Origin: Paracoccaceae bacterium
GTDB lineage: Bacteria; Pseudomonadota; Alphaproteobacteria; Rhodobacterales; Rhodobacteraceae
NCBI GenBank assembly: GCA_026707935.1
Contig: JAPOVX010000101.1
Coordinates: 1 to 32,187 of the forward strand
Direction of reading: 5' to 3'
DNA: 32,187 bases
A program made the position numbers and the translations under genes. Position 1 is the first letter of the stretch. Every line of letters begins with the position of its first letter. The notes beneath the pieces were generated by a model that was not told the DNA's origin, searched no databases, and worked only from the letters and a program-made list of their open reading frames with translations. Of the stretch, positions 16,900-26,283 are shown piece after piece.

Positions 16900-17490
16900 C
16901 TCCCTGTGTCGATCCGCGGGAGGCCAGTGCTAGTCGGCCCCGGATTGTCGTGAAAGCTCCATTCTCTGCGGATGTGCTCCGGCCATCGCCGAGACTGAAG
17001 GATCCGGTCCACGGACGCAGCCAGAAATGGCTCGGCAACAGCCGCGAATGTCACGAACGCCCCCGTATCGTCCGCATCAGCCAGACCAGCGGCGTCTCCC
17101 CGGTCGGCGGCGCAAGGTCGCCCCGCTTCAGACGCCACGCCCGTGTTTCCGGAAATATCTCACACCACCACCGACACCAGTGCCACAGCGTCGTCACCGA
17201 AATGCCCGGGTGCTCGGAGATGGTCGTCAGCCGAAACCCGCCGCGCTGAACGAGATAGCTCGCCGCCACGAAGAAGCGAACCGACGACGGCGTCTCACGG
17301 CGGCGGCTGTCCCGGCAACAGAAACTGAAACGCCGGACGCCTGCGCGCAGGGATGCCGCAAGACCGTGCGGCTGGCGGGGATAGGGCGCACTGTCCGGGC
17401 AACTCCCGCAATGCGGGCAGCCATCTCGACGACAGCGATCGGCTTCCGCCGCGTCAATCCGCGTCAGAAAGGCCCAGATACGGGCGCAGG
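16900..17490 (-). pseudogene. insertion-sequence helper (zinc-finger/HTH) remnant
   Basis: Reading the minus strand from about 17480 in one frame gives FLTRIDAAEADRCRRDGCPH, CGSCPDSAPYPRQPHG, RRFSFCCRDSRRRETPSSVR and then ISVTTLWHWCRWWCEIFPET. This order, a Cys-rich zinc-binding part followed by a helix-turn-helix, is typical of small helper proteins encoded before the transposase in some IS elements (DUF6431-like). The frame stops at 17051, and a plausible continuation (DDTGAFVTFAAVAEPFLAAS) sits in another frame. No intact start was found. Confidence 0.5.
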
Positions 17491-17512
17491 AAAGGAAGGA
17501 ACCGGGATGAAA

Positions 17513-17722
17513 TCGTATAACATTGGCCTTGTCACTGTTGATTTGGTGTCACCGAGACAAAACCCCTCGATCGACTTCTTGCAAGGAAATTGAGGAGCAC
17601 CCGACCCCGAACATCAAGTCATTCGGGCAAAATCGCCCGGAAACCCATCAGTTTTGCTGAACACACTCACCGCGCGCGCAGACCCGCAACCCGAACACGC
17701 GCGAAGCCTACGCCCGCGTTTC
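17513..17722 (+). repeat. diverged direct repeat, copy A
   Basis: This aligns with 22888-23185. Shared blocks include CCTCGATCGA, then CAAACATCA-like, then CATCAG.TTT.CTGA, and after an insertion in copy B a block CCCGAACA.GC.CGAA..TACGCC. It overlaps the last codons of the TPR-like ATPase gene. The two copies bracket the ATPase pair. Confidence 0.55.
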
Positions 17723-20002
17723 TTTGTGACTCTGAGACTCTTGGCTGCGTCCCTCAGACCAGGTCCCGTCACCAATTTTGCCCATGATGCGTTTGCGGAT
17801 ATCTTTCGCGACCTCGAGAACCTCGTCCGGTGCGCGGACCGGTTCGCCAACATGCTGACGTAGGGCAACGAGAAGCGGTGTCAATGCAACGGCCTTGGCG
17901 TCATCTTTTGAGAGGATTTCGATAATTTCACGTGTTGACGAGCCAGCCGCAACTAAATCGAGCACAATTTGCAACACTCCTTGTATCATCGATTCATCAC
18001 CGTTTACGAATGTTTCATACAGGGATTTGAATACATCCATGGCAACCTGGAAATCTTTCTGGACCAACAATGCCTGTATCCGCACGCACATTACTTCACA
18101 TGCAAGTTCGTTTTTTTCATCGACGTCCAGAATGTTGAGACCTCGCTCAAGCTCATCACAGGATTGCAGAGCATCTTCCACACACCCGAGCCTGGTTTGT
18201 AACTCCGCCTTGCGAATCCATCCCAGCTTTACCAATTTATTCACCATTGGATCGTCGCTGGCGCCGAAGCGATCCACGAACTCCCCGTAGGCTGACAACG
18301 CCAAGGCCTGGTGGCCAAGCTTCCGGTGTATCTCTGCCTTGCCGTACAGCATCACGGCAACAAGCTTCTGCAGGGTCGGATCGTCGCTGGTTCCGAAGCG
18401 ACCCACGGCTTCGCCATAGGCTGACGACGCTGAATTCGAATCACCCAACTGCTCGTGGGCTTCCGCCTTCATATACAATACCAAAGCGACAACCCGCGAC
18501 GGTACCAGAGAAACCGCTGTGCCTAAAGTGGCCAAGGCTTGTTCCGCGATCCCAATAACCTTCTCGAATGCCTTCTCCTCGACCGCTGCAGATATTTCCG
18601 CGAAATATCGCGAGGCCAGCGTGTGTTCTGACTCAATCTCCACGGCACGAGTTTTGAGTTCTTCCGAATCCACGTGTCGAAGTTCGGTCTCGATAGGCGA
18701 CCGCATTCGAGTGAAGAGATTATCGAGCGCTGGTATTCCAGATCTTGCCTTGGCAAGGCCCTCCCGGATAATCGAGGATTCTGTTGCTTCGATAATCAGT
18801 CCGGGAAACATTTCCGCTTGTTCCGCTTCGCCATAGAACACCGTCATGAAGCGGACCAGGCTTTCCACGATGGCGGCCTCATCACGTTCGCGCCTCAGTT
18901 TGTAATAGATGCTGTATAGACGTTCGGCAGCGACGTACCGCCGCTTTCTGCCGCTTCCTTCCGCGATTACCGCGCCACGATCGACCAATCGCCCGAGCAT
19001 GGTCGACACAACCCGCACGTCCATACGCGCCCGGGATGAGATTTCACCTGGGGTCGACCGCTGCCAAAGGTCGAGGACAGCCACATAAACGCGCCGTTCG
19101 GTCTTGCCCAAAACTTCCAAATGTCCACGGAAGTACTCGGTGTGCTCGTCGATCAGCGTTATGAGTTCTTCCATCAGCTGGCGCAGGGACTTGTGCTGCG
19201 CAAAGTCAGCGGCGATGACCAGGAGTCTGGGGCTACCACCAGTCAGGATCTCAAGTGGCCTCATCTCACGCCCGCTCACCTTGTCACCGCTGACAACCTG
19301 CCACAAACGACGGCACTCATCGGTGGTCAGCGGCCATAGATTGATGATCCGAAACATCTCAAAGAACGGCTGTTCCGCATCATCAAGCTCCCGGAAATGA
19401 CTGGTGGCTGAAGCGAGCAATATGATCTGAGGTTCTGTTTGTAATACCTCGCGAAGTTTCCAACCGAAATCTTCGTCCACGTCCTTGCAGAGTGCCTGAA
19501 AGTTCTCAACCATAAAGACAAGCTTGCGGTTGAGTCGGTCCGCCACGTCCAGAACCGCTGCTCGGGCATGTCCTTCCAGCATCTGCTCTCGCCAGCGTTC
19601 ACCCAGGGCACCATGCCTGTCGCGCAATTCCTGTGCCAGTACGGGTTCGTGCGCCTCACATTGGCGGGAAAGATGAAACAGGGCTTCAAGCCAGAAGTCA
19701 GCTAGGTTGAAGACTTCCTGGTTCTCTTCCATGAACTGGACAGGCAAAAAATGCTGGGAAAACTCGTCGTTCTTGCGCAGTTCCGCTGCCACTCGAGCCA
19801 GAAACATGGTCTTTCCCCGGCCGCGAGGAGCGACAATCAGCACATGTTGGCACGACGGTGGTTCTAAATTCCCGCGTAGGACGTCAAGGACAGTGCGAAG
19901 TTCATGGTTCCGAACCACGAACTGATCCGTCACGTCTTCATCCGACTGGAACGTCCCCGGGTTGAACTTTCGGATCGGACGATCAGTAACCGAAGCCATC
20001 AC
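17708..20002 (-). CDS. P-loop ATPase with winged helix and 43-residue TPR-like repeats
   Basis: This is a 764-residue protein. Walker A is APRGRGKT at about residues 58-65, and a hydrophobic strand LVFMVENFQ (161-169) holds the Walker B-like acidic site, where Glu166-Asn167 replaces the usual Asp-Asp/Glu. A winged-helix-like part (about 305-375, with RVVSTMLGRLVDRGAVI) follows, then helical repeats at about 495-620. The N-terminus resembles STAND/AAA proteins that couple a nucleotide switch to a sensor made of repeats. GTG 20002 overlaps the stop of the upstream ATPase (GTGA); ATG 19999 is equally possible. I know this kind of two-ATPase pair as recurrent but uncharacterised. A role in defence or stress signalling is inference. 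Confidence 0.8.
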   Translation of the reverse strand: MMASVTDRPIRKFNPGTFQSDEDVTDQFVVRNHELRTVLDVLRGNLEPPSCQHVLIVAPRGRGKTMFLARVAAELRKNDEFSQHFLPVQFMEENQEVFNLADFWLEALFHLSRQCEAHEPVLAQELRDRHGALGERWREQMLEGHARAAVLDVADRLNRKLVFMVENFQALCKDVDEDFGWKLREVLQTEPQIILLASATSHFRELDDAEQPFFEMFRIINLWPLTTDECRRLWQVVSGDKVSGREMRPLEILTGGSPRLLVIAADFAQHKSLRQLMEELITLIDEHTEYFRGHLEVLGKTERRVYVAVLDLWQRSTPGEISSRARMDVRVVSTMLGRLVDRGAVIAEGSGRKRRYVAAERLYSIYYKLRRERDEAAIVESLVRFMTVFYGEAEQAEMFPGLIIEATESSIIREGLAKARSGIPALDNLFTRMRSPIETELRHVDSEELKTRAVEIESEHTLASRYFAEISAAVEEKAFEKVIGIAEQALATLGTAVSLVPSRVVALVLYMKAEAHEQLGDSNSASSAYGEAVGRFGTSDDPTLQKLVAVMLYGKAEIHRKLGHQALALSAYGEFVDRFGASDDPMVNKLVKLGWIRKAELQTRLGCVEDALQSCDELERGLNILDVDEKNELACEVMCVRIQALLVQKDFQVAMDVFKSLYETFVNGDESMIQGVLQIVLDLVAAGSSTREIIEILSKDDAKAVALTPLLVALRQHVGEPVRAPDEVLEVAKDIRKRIMGKIGDGTWSEGRSQESQSHKETRA
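18249..18507 (-). repeat. in-gene 129-bp repeats encoding 43-residue helical units
   Basis: The plus-strand string GGATCGTCGCTGG recurs exactly 129 bp apart (18250 and 18379). The encoded units read LYMKAEAHEQLGDSNSASSA and LYGKAEIHRKLGHQALALSA, each ending RFG.SDDP. A third, weaker unit is at about 18130-18240. Units of this kind can vary in number between strains. Confidence 0.75.
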
Positions 20003-21240
20003 ACCTGTTCCTCCGATTCGTCTCCTCCGGCATGGCTATCGAGGGGGGTGTGATGATCGCGGAAACGCGCGGCCCACCAATCTTTCAACAAATGAGATGA
20101 AAAGCGATGACCTTCATCACCGGCTTCGAGATAGCCATCGAATTCCAGAACTTCCACAGCCTCGATAATGCGCTTTGGCGCATCCTCCATGATCGGGGCG
20201 TTTTTCAACTCGAGGTGCTGCCGGGCTGCCGGTGTGAATACTCCCTGGGTCGCAGCCTCCGCGAGGATTTGCATGGCTAAAGTATAGCTTTCCCCTTCTA
20301 GTGCTTCCTTGAGCCGACTCTCGTAGTGCACGAGATCACTCTGTCCCGAAGGACCGAGAAGTTCTGTACGATAAACCTTGTCGACATCTCCCACCGTTAT
20401 CCGGTCCCGCGTATGCATTGCAGTGAAATCGCAAAGTCGTGCGAAGAAGGATTGAACGTGATGAGGGATTCCCAAACCGAGTGCATCGTAAACCGCCTGT
20501 GCAACGCCGCCCTCTACAGATAGCCCCTTAATCTTCGCGAGGAGCTCGAAACATCCGATGCTGGTGTCGCGGTCCCACGGCTTAAGACGATAGGGATAGA
20601 AGTGGTTGATGCGGTCGGATATGCCGAGTCTGCGCACGAGGGGTTCGAGGCCGACACTGCCTGATACGATGAGGACAAGTGAGTCCTTGTCGATATCCTG
20701 GAGCACCCCGCGAAACCAACTCAGGAACACTTCAACCTGTTGAGCGCCGTTGTCCCGGGACAGCATTCGCTTGAGGAAGATCGGCAGTTCGTCAAGTACC
20801 AGGAGTGCCGGTTGTTTCTGTGAAGCGCAGTCACGGAGCAGTTTCTCGCCGTGACGCCGCCAGTTTTTCGTATCAAGTTCGGCACGAATCTTGATGCGGA
20901 AGTCGAATGCACTGATTTCCTCGACGCCACCTTTGAAGAGACGTCCAAGGTTGGCAGCGAAACGGGAGGCAATCGGTTGAACCGAATGCGCTGCACGCGC
21001 GATTTCGGCAACCGCATCCTCAGGGCAGGTTGCTCCTTCGACGTCACTGAAAAGAAAAATCCATTCCTCGTTCGTAAGCTGGCGGCCGAGTTCCTGGACG
21101 ACACTGGTCTTTCCCATGCGCCTCTGTCCGGTCAACAGCACATGGTTCCGGTCTTGAACCAGCCTTTTCAGGATTCCTAAATCAGCCTCGCGGTCGAAGA
21201 AGTCCTCACCGCTTACCCAACGGCCCGTAGACGATCTCAT
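19999..21240 (-). CDS. AAA/archaeal-type P-loop ATPase, first gene of an ATPase pair
   Basis: This is a 413-residue protein with Walker A GQRRMGKTS (residues 38-46), Walker B ALLVLDELPIF (Asp150-Glu151), and a sensor-like strand LVLIVSGSVGLEPLVRR. The N-terminal WVSGEDFFDREADLGILKR is typical of archaeal-type/STAND AAA ATPases with a DNA-binding-like C-terminal helical region. ATG 21240 has AAGG 8 nt upstream. The last codons overlap the next gene (GTGA), so the two ATPases are made together. No nuclease or membrane domain is visible in either, so if this is a defence system the effector is either cryptic or one of these proteins. Confidence 0.83.
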   Translation of the reverse strand: MRSSTGRWVSGEDFFDREADLGILKRLVQDRNHVLLTGQRRMGKTSVVQELGRQLTNEEWIFLFSDVEGATCPEDAVAEIARAAHSVQPIASRFAANLGRLFKGGVEEISAFDFRIKIRAELDTKNWRRHGEKLLRDCASQKQPALLVLDELPIFLKRMLSRDNGAQQVEVFLSWFRGVLQDIDKDSLVLIVSGSVGLEPLVRRLGISDRINHFYPYRLKPWDRDTSIGCFELLAKIKGLSVEGGVAQAVYDALGLGIPHHVQSFFARLCDFTAMHTRDRITVGDVDKVYRTELLGPSGQSDLVHYESRLKEALEGESYTLAMQILAEAATQGVFTPAARQHLELKNAPIMEDAPKRIIEAVEVLEFDGYLEAGDEGHRFSSHLLKDWWAARFRDHHTPLDSHAGGDESEEQV

Positions 21241-21271
21241 GGCGCACCTTATTCAACAAACCTTTTACGCA

Positions 21272-21316
21272 CTATTTTACAACATGGCAGTTGTCAACCA
21301 TTTTGTTGTAAAATAG
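21272..21316. promoter_or_regulatory. inverted repeat upstream of the ATPase pair
   Basis: CTATTTTACAACA and TGTTGTAAAATAG are perfect 13-bp arms separated by 19 bp. A minus-strand TTGACA (21292-21297) lies between the arms, 52 bp from the ATPase start codon. This looks like an operator around the -35 region; no good -10 box is spaced correctly from TTGACA, so the promoter itself is uncertain. No regulator gene is adjacent. Confidence 0.6.
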
Positions 21317-22887
21317 CATCGTGTGAAACTGTCGTGATCATCGCAATCAATCGTAGCTGGGTTTCAATGGATCTTGCGACCGAGTTCCTTTGGTCGTGGT
21401 CTAGTCCGAAATTTAGATTCCGGCATTGGCTTGGGGCCTTTGATTGAAGGGTTTGAATACGTAGACCCTGAACTCAATCGGGGAAGCCTGCTGTGTGATT
21501 GTGTCACTCCCAATTTGCGTCGGGCCAAGACAAACAGTGTTCTTCGTAACTGCGTTGGCTCAATCGCTCCGTGTGGAATTGTTGCGGAAAAAGTGGCGCT
21601 TCTGAAATACAAATCATGATGATGTTGAAAATCCAGCGTCAAATTCGGTATTGCGTCCATCAAAGGAGTTTCGCAAGAGACCCCGACGTCTGTCACGGGC
21701 TATCGCGCCATGAAGCTCGAACACGACCCATTGTGAAGTGAAGTATTGGCACATTTGCACAATGGTGCGACGGCGGTAGAGGCCCGACCCGCTAAGGTGT
21801 TCATATAGATCTTTCTGGCGCCAATTTACTCCCGGTCTTCGAAATTCGGGCGAGGTAATCATCAATTCGCACGGCGCAGAAGAGTTCGTACAGAATCGTC
21901 ATGAGATCTGGCTCTGCCAGGCTGCCGCACTCTTTCCGCCGATTGGCAAGGTCGCCGCTCGGTCCCTAAGACGGAACAGGCAGAACAGTTCAGCTTGGGT
22001 CTTGCGGACATCCCGTCGGAATTTCTTCATTTCGGCAGGTGTCCAGATTTGGCTTCACGCGTTTCCCACATCTTTTATCTACTGTGGATGGTGCTCCGGC
22101 CCTCATCAGTGGTTTCATTCCCGGAATCGACTTGCCTCATGAACGACGGCGAAGCGCTCCGTAGGTTTCATAGTGCGTAATGTAAAGGAAGCGTCTGGTT
22201 AACGGTGGTCTGTTCGGCCGTCGGCCTATTGAGGCTGTTCCTCGTTCAGTTCCTTTGGTCCGGTTCGTCAATGGTTTCAATGAAGAACATCGTTTTGGCC
22301 GAGGGCGACAAACACCCTGAATCGGCTCATAATCGATTTGTTTCGGCCAACTCCGCGCCCGGAAATCGCGCTCTGATGCAATCCCGGCTGGCTCGGCGAG
22401 GCCATTTCCACCGGGGGGGCCGGGCCGTATCGCCGGATTTCCCGCCCGCACCCTCGACACCTGGCGCTCGCGTGGCGACGGTCCACCATTCTTGAATCTG
22501 GGCCGCCATTCAATGCGCCATTCACGCCGTGCCCTCTTCCGGTGACTCGACGCGCGGAAAAATCCTGCGCCACGGATGACGGCCACAGCATCACGATGGA
22601 GATTCCGGCATGCGTTCAACTCAATTGCGAAACGCCGGTTCAGACAGGCGGAAGGAACGCGTATAGAGCAAGGGACCGTGAAAAATCCGAAGGTCATCAC
22701 GCCGCCGCCGAGGTTGGCGAATCACTGTTCGCAGGGTGTTCGACAAACTGGCTGTGGTGGGTGACGGGGAGGTCAGCTCACCGAAGATCGCGTCCGCCAC
22801 GGGCTCTCGCATTTCCAATACGGAAGGGATCTCAATGGCTGCGTCCTTGCAGCCCGTACGGGAATGGATGGAACCGGGGAAGAAATC
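21317..22887. other. about 1.6 kb without a recognised gene
   Basis: Several 60-190-codon frames exist on both strands, but none has a recognisable protein pattern or a convincing ribosome site. One minus-strand frame (21614-21865) reads plausibly as protein (VNWRQKDLYEHLSG, IVQMCQYFTSQWVVFELHG) but is unidentified. This is probably decayed or intergenic accessory DNA. Confidence 0.4.
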
Positions 22888-23185
22888 TTGAAACATCGGC
22901 CCTGTCTCCGATGATTTGAGCGCCTCTGGGACTAAGCTCCTCGATCGAATTCCTGCAATGAAATCGAGGGGCGCCTCCCCCAAACATCAGGTAATCCGGC
23001 CAAATACACCCTGAAATACATCAGGTTTTCTGAAAAAGAACAAATCCATCTTGACACTTGGTGTGCATCGCACTCAATTCTTGTCGCCCCGTTTGGGCGC
23101 AGCGAAGGCGGGATTGCGGAGGCGACGAAGGAGACATCGACACCCGGAAACCCGAACATGCACGAACCGTACGCCTCGTGCGTTC
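22888..23185 (+). repeat. diverged direct repeat, copy B
   Basis: This is the same-orientation partner of 17513-17722, about 5.4 kb away. The first about 135 bp align well (for example CCTCGATCGA and CATCAGGTTTTCTGA). About 90 bp present only here intervene, then a block with CCCGAACATGCACGAACCGT aligns again. Confidence 0.55.
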
Positions 23186-23297
23186 AGGCATCATCGGAGC
23201 CGCGCTCAAATCCCGCAGGAATCGGCAAACCGAATCCTTTGTAACGCAGTTTTGGCACAAGATTGGTAAAGCGCCTGAGTAATCCAGGGAGACATTC

Positions 23298-24350
23298 ATG
23301 GTTTTAAACAGTTCGGACAGTCACTTTCGTTGGAGTTTCTCTTCCTTGGTCGCCCGCATCCGGTTGGGCGCACGGACAGTCGCGATTCCGGCGGCTTGCG
23401 TGTTGTCCCTTTCGCTCGCTGCGTATTCGCCGGCGAACGCCGTGGACGGATTCACGGTTGGAACCGCTTCGGCGGGTTCGACGCCCCACATCCTCGGTAC
23501 CGCAATGCAGCAGCTCTTTTCCGAGAAGTTTCCCGAAGGACGCTTCGAAGTCGCGGTTACCGGTGGAAGCATCGAGAATTCACGCCTCTTGCGGCGCGAT
23601 GAAGCCAACCTCGGAATTGTCAGCATCACCGGTGCGGCCATGCGTAATGCCTGGCATGGACGCAACCTGGAAGAGGGCGAAGCACCCTACAAGGAAATTC
23701 GTACCCTGATGGGATTTGTTCACATCATCGGCCATCTGATCGCACGGCCCGAAGCCGGGATCGAGAATTTTGGCGACATCAAGGGCAAGCGGGTAGGACT
23801 GGGCTCAAGTCTCAGGACATCCGCCTTGCACGAGCCGTTCTGGAGAAGCAACGGTGTCGCGTGGATCGACGATGTCGAGGAAGTTCCGCTGTCTTCCGGA
23901 GACCGGTATCGTTTCCTCGCGGAAGGGCGGGTCGATGCTGCACTCGCCTGGACGGTCGGGACAAAGCTGGCCGCCATCATCGAGGAATATACGAGTGCCC
24001 ACGACGCGGTTTGGGTCCGCACAGACAAGGAAGCGATGGAAGAGGCCGGTCTCACGGTCTTCGCGTTTGAACCGGGTTCGCTCCCTCATCTGGATTTCCG
24101 GAACTACGGTCCCAGCCTGACGATGTCGGCATTGGCGGCACGCGACGACATGCCGGATGATATGGCGTATGAAATCGTGAAGACGTTGCACGAAAACATC
24201 GAACAGATCGTCCTGTTGCTGCCCGCGGTCCGTGCGGCCGTGGAAAACCCCGATGTCTTTACATCGTCGTCCGATCCCTTCCCGTACCATCCGGGCGCGA
24301 TTCGGTACTGGAAAGAGATCGGCCTCTGGAAGTCGGAATCGGGGAACTGA
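23298..24350 (+). CDS. TAXI-family TRAP transporter solute-binding protein
   Basis: This is a 350-residue periplasmic receptor. A ribosome site (GGGAG) 7 nt upstream supports ATG 23298. The signal peptide is long, with the hydrophobic core at about residues 28-42 and probable cleavage after SPANA (about residue 48). The mature protein starts FTVGTASAGSTPHILGTAMQ, the TAXI signature, and continues with GGSIENSRLLRRDEANLGIV, GKRVGLGSSLRTSALHEP and DAALAWTVGTKLAAI. TAXI proteins deliver organic anions such as glutamate/glutamine or dicarboxylates to a TRAP permease. The ligand here is not known. It is the first gene of a three-gene operon. Confidence 0.9.
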   Translation: MVLNSSDSHFRWSFSSLVARIRLGARTVAIPAACVLSLSLAAYSPANAVDGFTVGTASAGSTPHILGTAMQQLFSEKFPEGRFEVAVTGGSIENSRLLRRDEANLGIVSITGAAMRNAWHGRNLEEGEAPYKEIRTLMGFVHIIGHLIARPEAGIENFGDIKGKRVGLGSSLRTSALHEPFWRSNGVAWIDDVEEVPLSSGDRYRFLAEGRVDAALAWTVGTKLAAIIEEYTSAHDAVWVRTDKEAMEEAGLTVFAFEPGSLPHLDFRNYGPSLTMSALAARDDMPDDMAYEIVKTLHENIEQIVLLLPAVRAAVENPDVFTSSSDPFPYHPGAIRYWKEIGLWKSESGN

Positions 24351-24372
24351 CACCAGGACACCGGCCGGGTCG

Positions 24373-26283
24373 ATGAAGCCCTGGCCTGGCATGGAGCGGG
24401 GGCAAAGGTGGGTACGGCAAGCCCTACTCCTCTCTGTCCCGCTCTATGGCATCTACAACTATTGGTCTCCGGGCGCGCCGTTGCCCGAGCGCGCCGTGCT
24501 CGCCCTCCTGGCGGTTACGGCGTTCTTCTTTCCCACCCGGTCACCGACGGCAGTCGGAAAGGCGTTCGACTGCCTGCACCTGCTCCTCGGCATCATCGTT
24601 TTCGGCTATATCATCCTGAATGCGCAGGAGCTTCCCTATCGCGAGGGAATCCCCAACCAGACCGACATCACGATCGGATTCATCGGAATCTACCTGATCC
24701 TGGTTGCCGTGAAATCCAGCCTCGGATACGGACTGGCTGTCGTTGCCGGCGCGTTCCTACTGTACCTTTTTCTCGGTCAGTATCTCCCCGTGTGGCTCGG
24801 AGGACACCGGGGGTTCAGTCTCGAGCGGATTATCTCGTTTCTGTACCTGAACGACTCCGGCATCCTGGGTTTTGCGCTCAGTGCATGCCTGAAGTACATG
24901 GCGTTGTTCCTGATACTCGGAAAAATCCTTCAGCAGGTTGGTGCGATGGATTTCGTCATCGGGCTGTCGCGCGCGCTGTTCGGCAGCGGGCGCACCGGCC
25001 CTCCGCTCATGGCGGTGCTGTCGAGCGCGATGGTCGGCACGGTCTCCGGTAGCACGATGGGCAACGTCTACATTTCGGGGAACATGACCATTCCGCTCAT
25101 GCGACGTGCGGGAATTCGCCGGGAGCTCGCCGCCGCGATCGAGGCGGCGGCATCGAGCGGTGGCCAGATCATGCCCCCGGTCATGGGATTCGCGGTTTTC
25201 TTCATGATCGTCCTGCTTGACGTTGCCTATGCGGATATCATCGTGGCCGCCCTCATCCCTGCACTTCTCTATTTTCTCGTCCTCGGCCTGGCGGTCTGGT
25301 TGAGGATCAGCAGAACCGAAGTCCTTGAAGAACGGGATCCGACCCTGACCGACGAGGACAGGCCATCGGTCGGGAAGGCCCTATTGCATCCGGGCATTCT
25401 CACCTTTTTCTGCGCGCTTGGAATCCTGGTTTACCTTCTTGCGAACCGCTACCCGTTACAGACGTCAGTGATGATCGCCATGGCCTCCTGCATCGCCGTC
25501 AGCCTTCCCTGGAACATCCGCCTCACTCCACGGAAGCTGCTGGATGCCCTTCTGGACAGCGGGCGCGAGTTGATCGACGTCGCCATCGCGTGCCTCGCGC
25601 TCGGAATCATTGCCGGTTCCGTGCTCCTGACCGGGCTTGGAACCAAGCTTCCCGCGCTGATGATCGAATGGTCGTCGGGCAACCTCCCACTGCTTCTCGT
25701 CTGCTCGTTTCTCGCGTGTATCGTTCTCGGGCTGGGCATCCCTTCGAGCCTTGCCTATGTGCTCGTGGCGTTGCTGATCAGCCACGCGATTGTGGAGCTC
25801 GGTGTCGCGCTCCTGGATGCCCACCTGTTCGTGTTCTATGCGGCCCTCGCCGCCATGATCACGCCGCCTGTGGCTCTTGCCGCCTATGCCGCCGCCTCCA
25901 TCGCGCACAGCAACTACTGGACAACCGGGTGGCTTGCGGCGGCGCTCGGAATGCCGAAATACCTGGTGCCCTTTGCCTTTGTCTTCCGACCACAGCTCCT
26001 GATGCGCGGCGAAGCGCTCGAGATCCTGGCCGTCTCCTTGCTGACATTTGCCGGCCTGGCTGCGGTTTCCCTCGGGCTCACGGGTCAACAGAAGCGGACG
26101 TTCGCAACGGTGTTGGCGAGAGCCTGCCTGGTTCTCGGCGGCATCCTGTTAGCCGTGCCACCTCTCGACAGCTTCGGGATTTCCGCCGCCGGTGCGGGCC
26201 TCTGCGCCATGGGGCTGCTGCATCCTCTGTCGGCATTCCTGCGATCGAAGTCGAACCGGCCCGACCGGGAGGCCCGGGGCTGA
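24373..26283 (+). CDS. fused TRAP transporter permease (4TM + 12TM)
   Basis: This is a 636-residue membrane protein, the size of the fused small-plus-large TRAP permeases that pair with TAXI receptors. The N-terminal section has about four spans, followed by the DctM-like large subunit with the marks GPPLMAVLSSAMVGTVSGST and MPPVMGFAVFFMIVLL. Later motifs are CIVLGLGIPSSLAYVLVALL and AALAAMITPPVALAAYAAAS. It is predicted to be an inner-membrane, Na+- or H+-driven importer. The start is uncertain: ATG 24373 is used, 22 bp after the receptor gene, and ATG 24391 is also possible; neither has a strong ribosome site. Its stop overlaps the next gene start (TGATG). Confidence 0.9.
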   Translation: MKPWPGMERGQRWVRQALLLSVPLYGIYNYWSPGAPLPERAVLALLAVTAFFFPTRSPTAVGKAFDCLHLLLGIIVFGYIILNAQELPYREGIPNQTDITIGFIGIYLILVAVKSSLGYGLAVVAGAFLLYLFLGQYLPVWLGGHRGFSLERIISFLYLNDSGILGFALSACLKYMALFLILGKILQQVGAMDFVIGLSRALFGSGRTGPPLMAVLSSAMVGTVSGSTMGNVYISGNMTIPLMRRAGIRRELAAAIEAAASSGGQIMPPVMGFAVFFMIVLLDVAYADIIVAALIPALLYFLVLGLAVWLRISRTEVLEERDPTLTDEDRPSVGKALLHPGILTFFCALGILVYLLANRYPLQTSVMIAMASCIAVSLPWNIRLTPRKLLDALLDSGRELIDVAIACLALGIIAGSVLLTGLGTKLPALMIEWSSGNLPLLLVCSFLACIVLGLGIPSSLAYVLVALLISHAIVELGVALLDAHLFVFYAALAAMITPPVALAAYAAASIAHSNYWTTGWLAAALGMPKYLVPFAFVFRPQLLMRGEALEILAVSLLTFAGLAAVSLGLTGQQKRTFATVLARACLVLGGILLAVPPLDSFGISAAGAGLCAMGLLHPLSAFLRSKSNRPDREARG

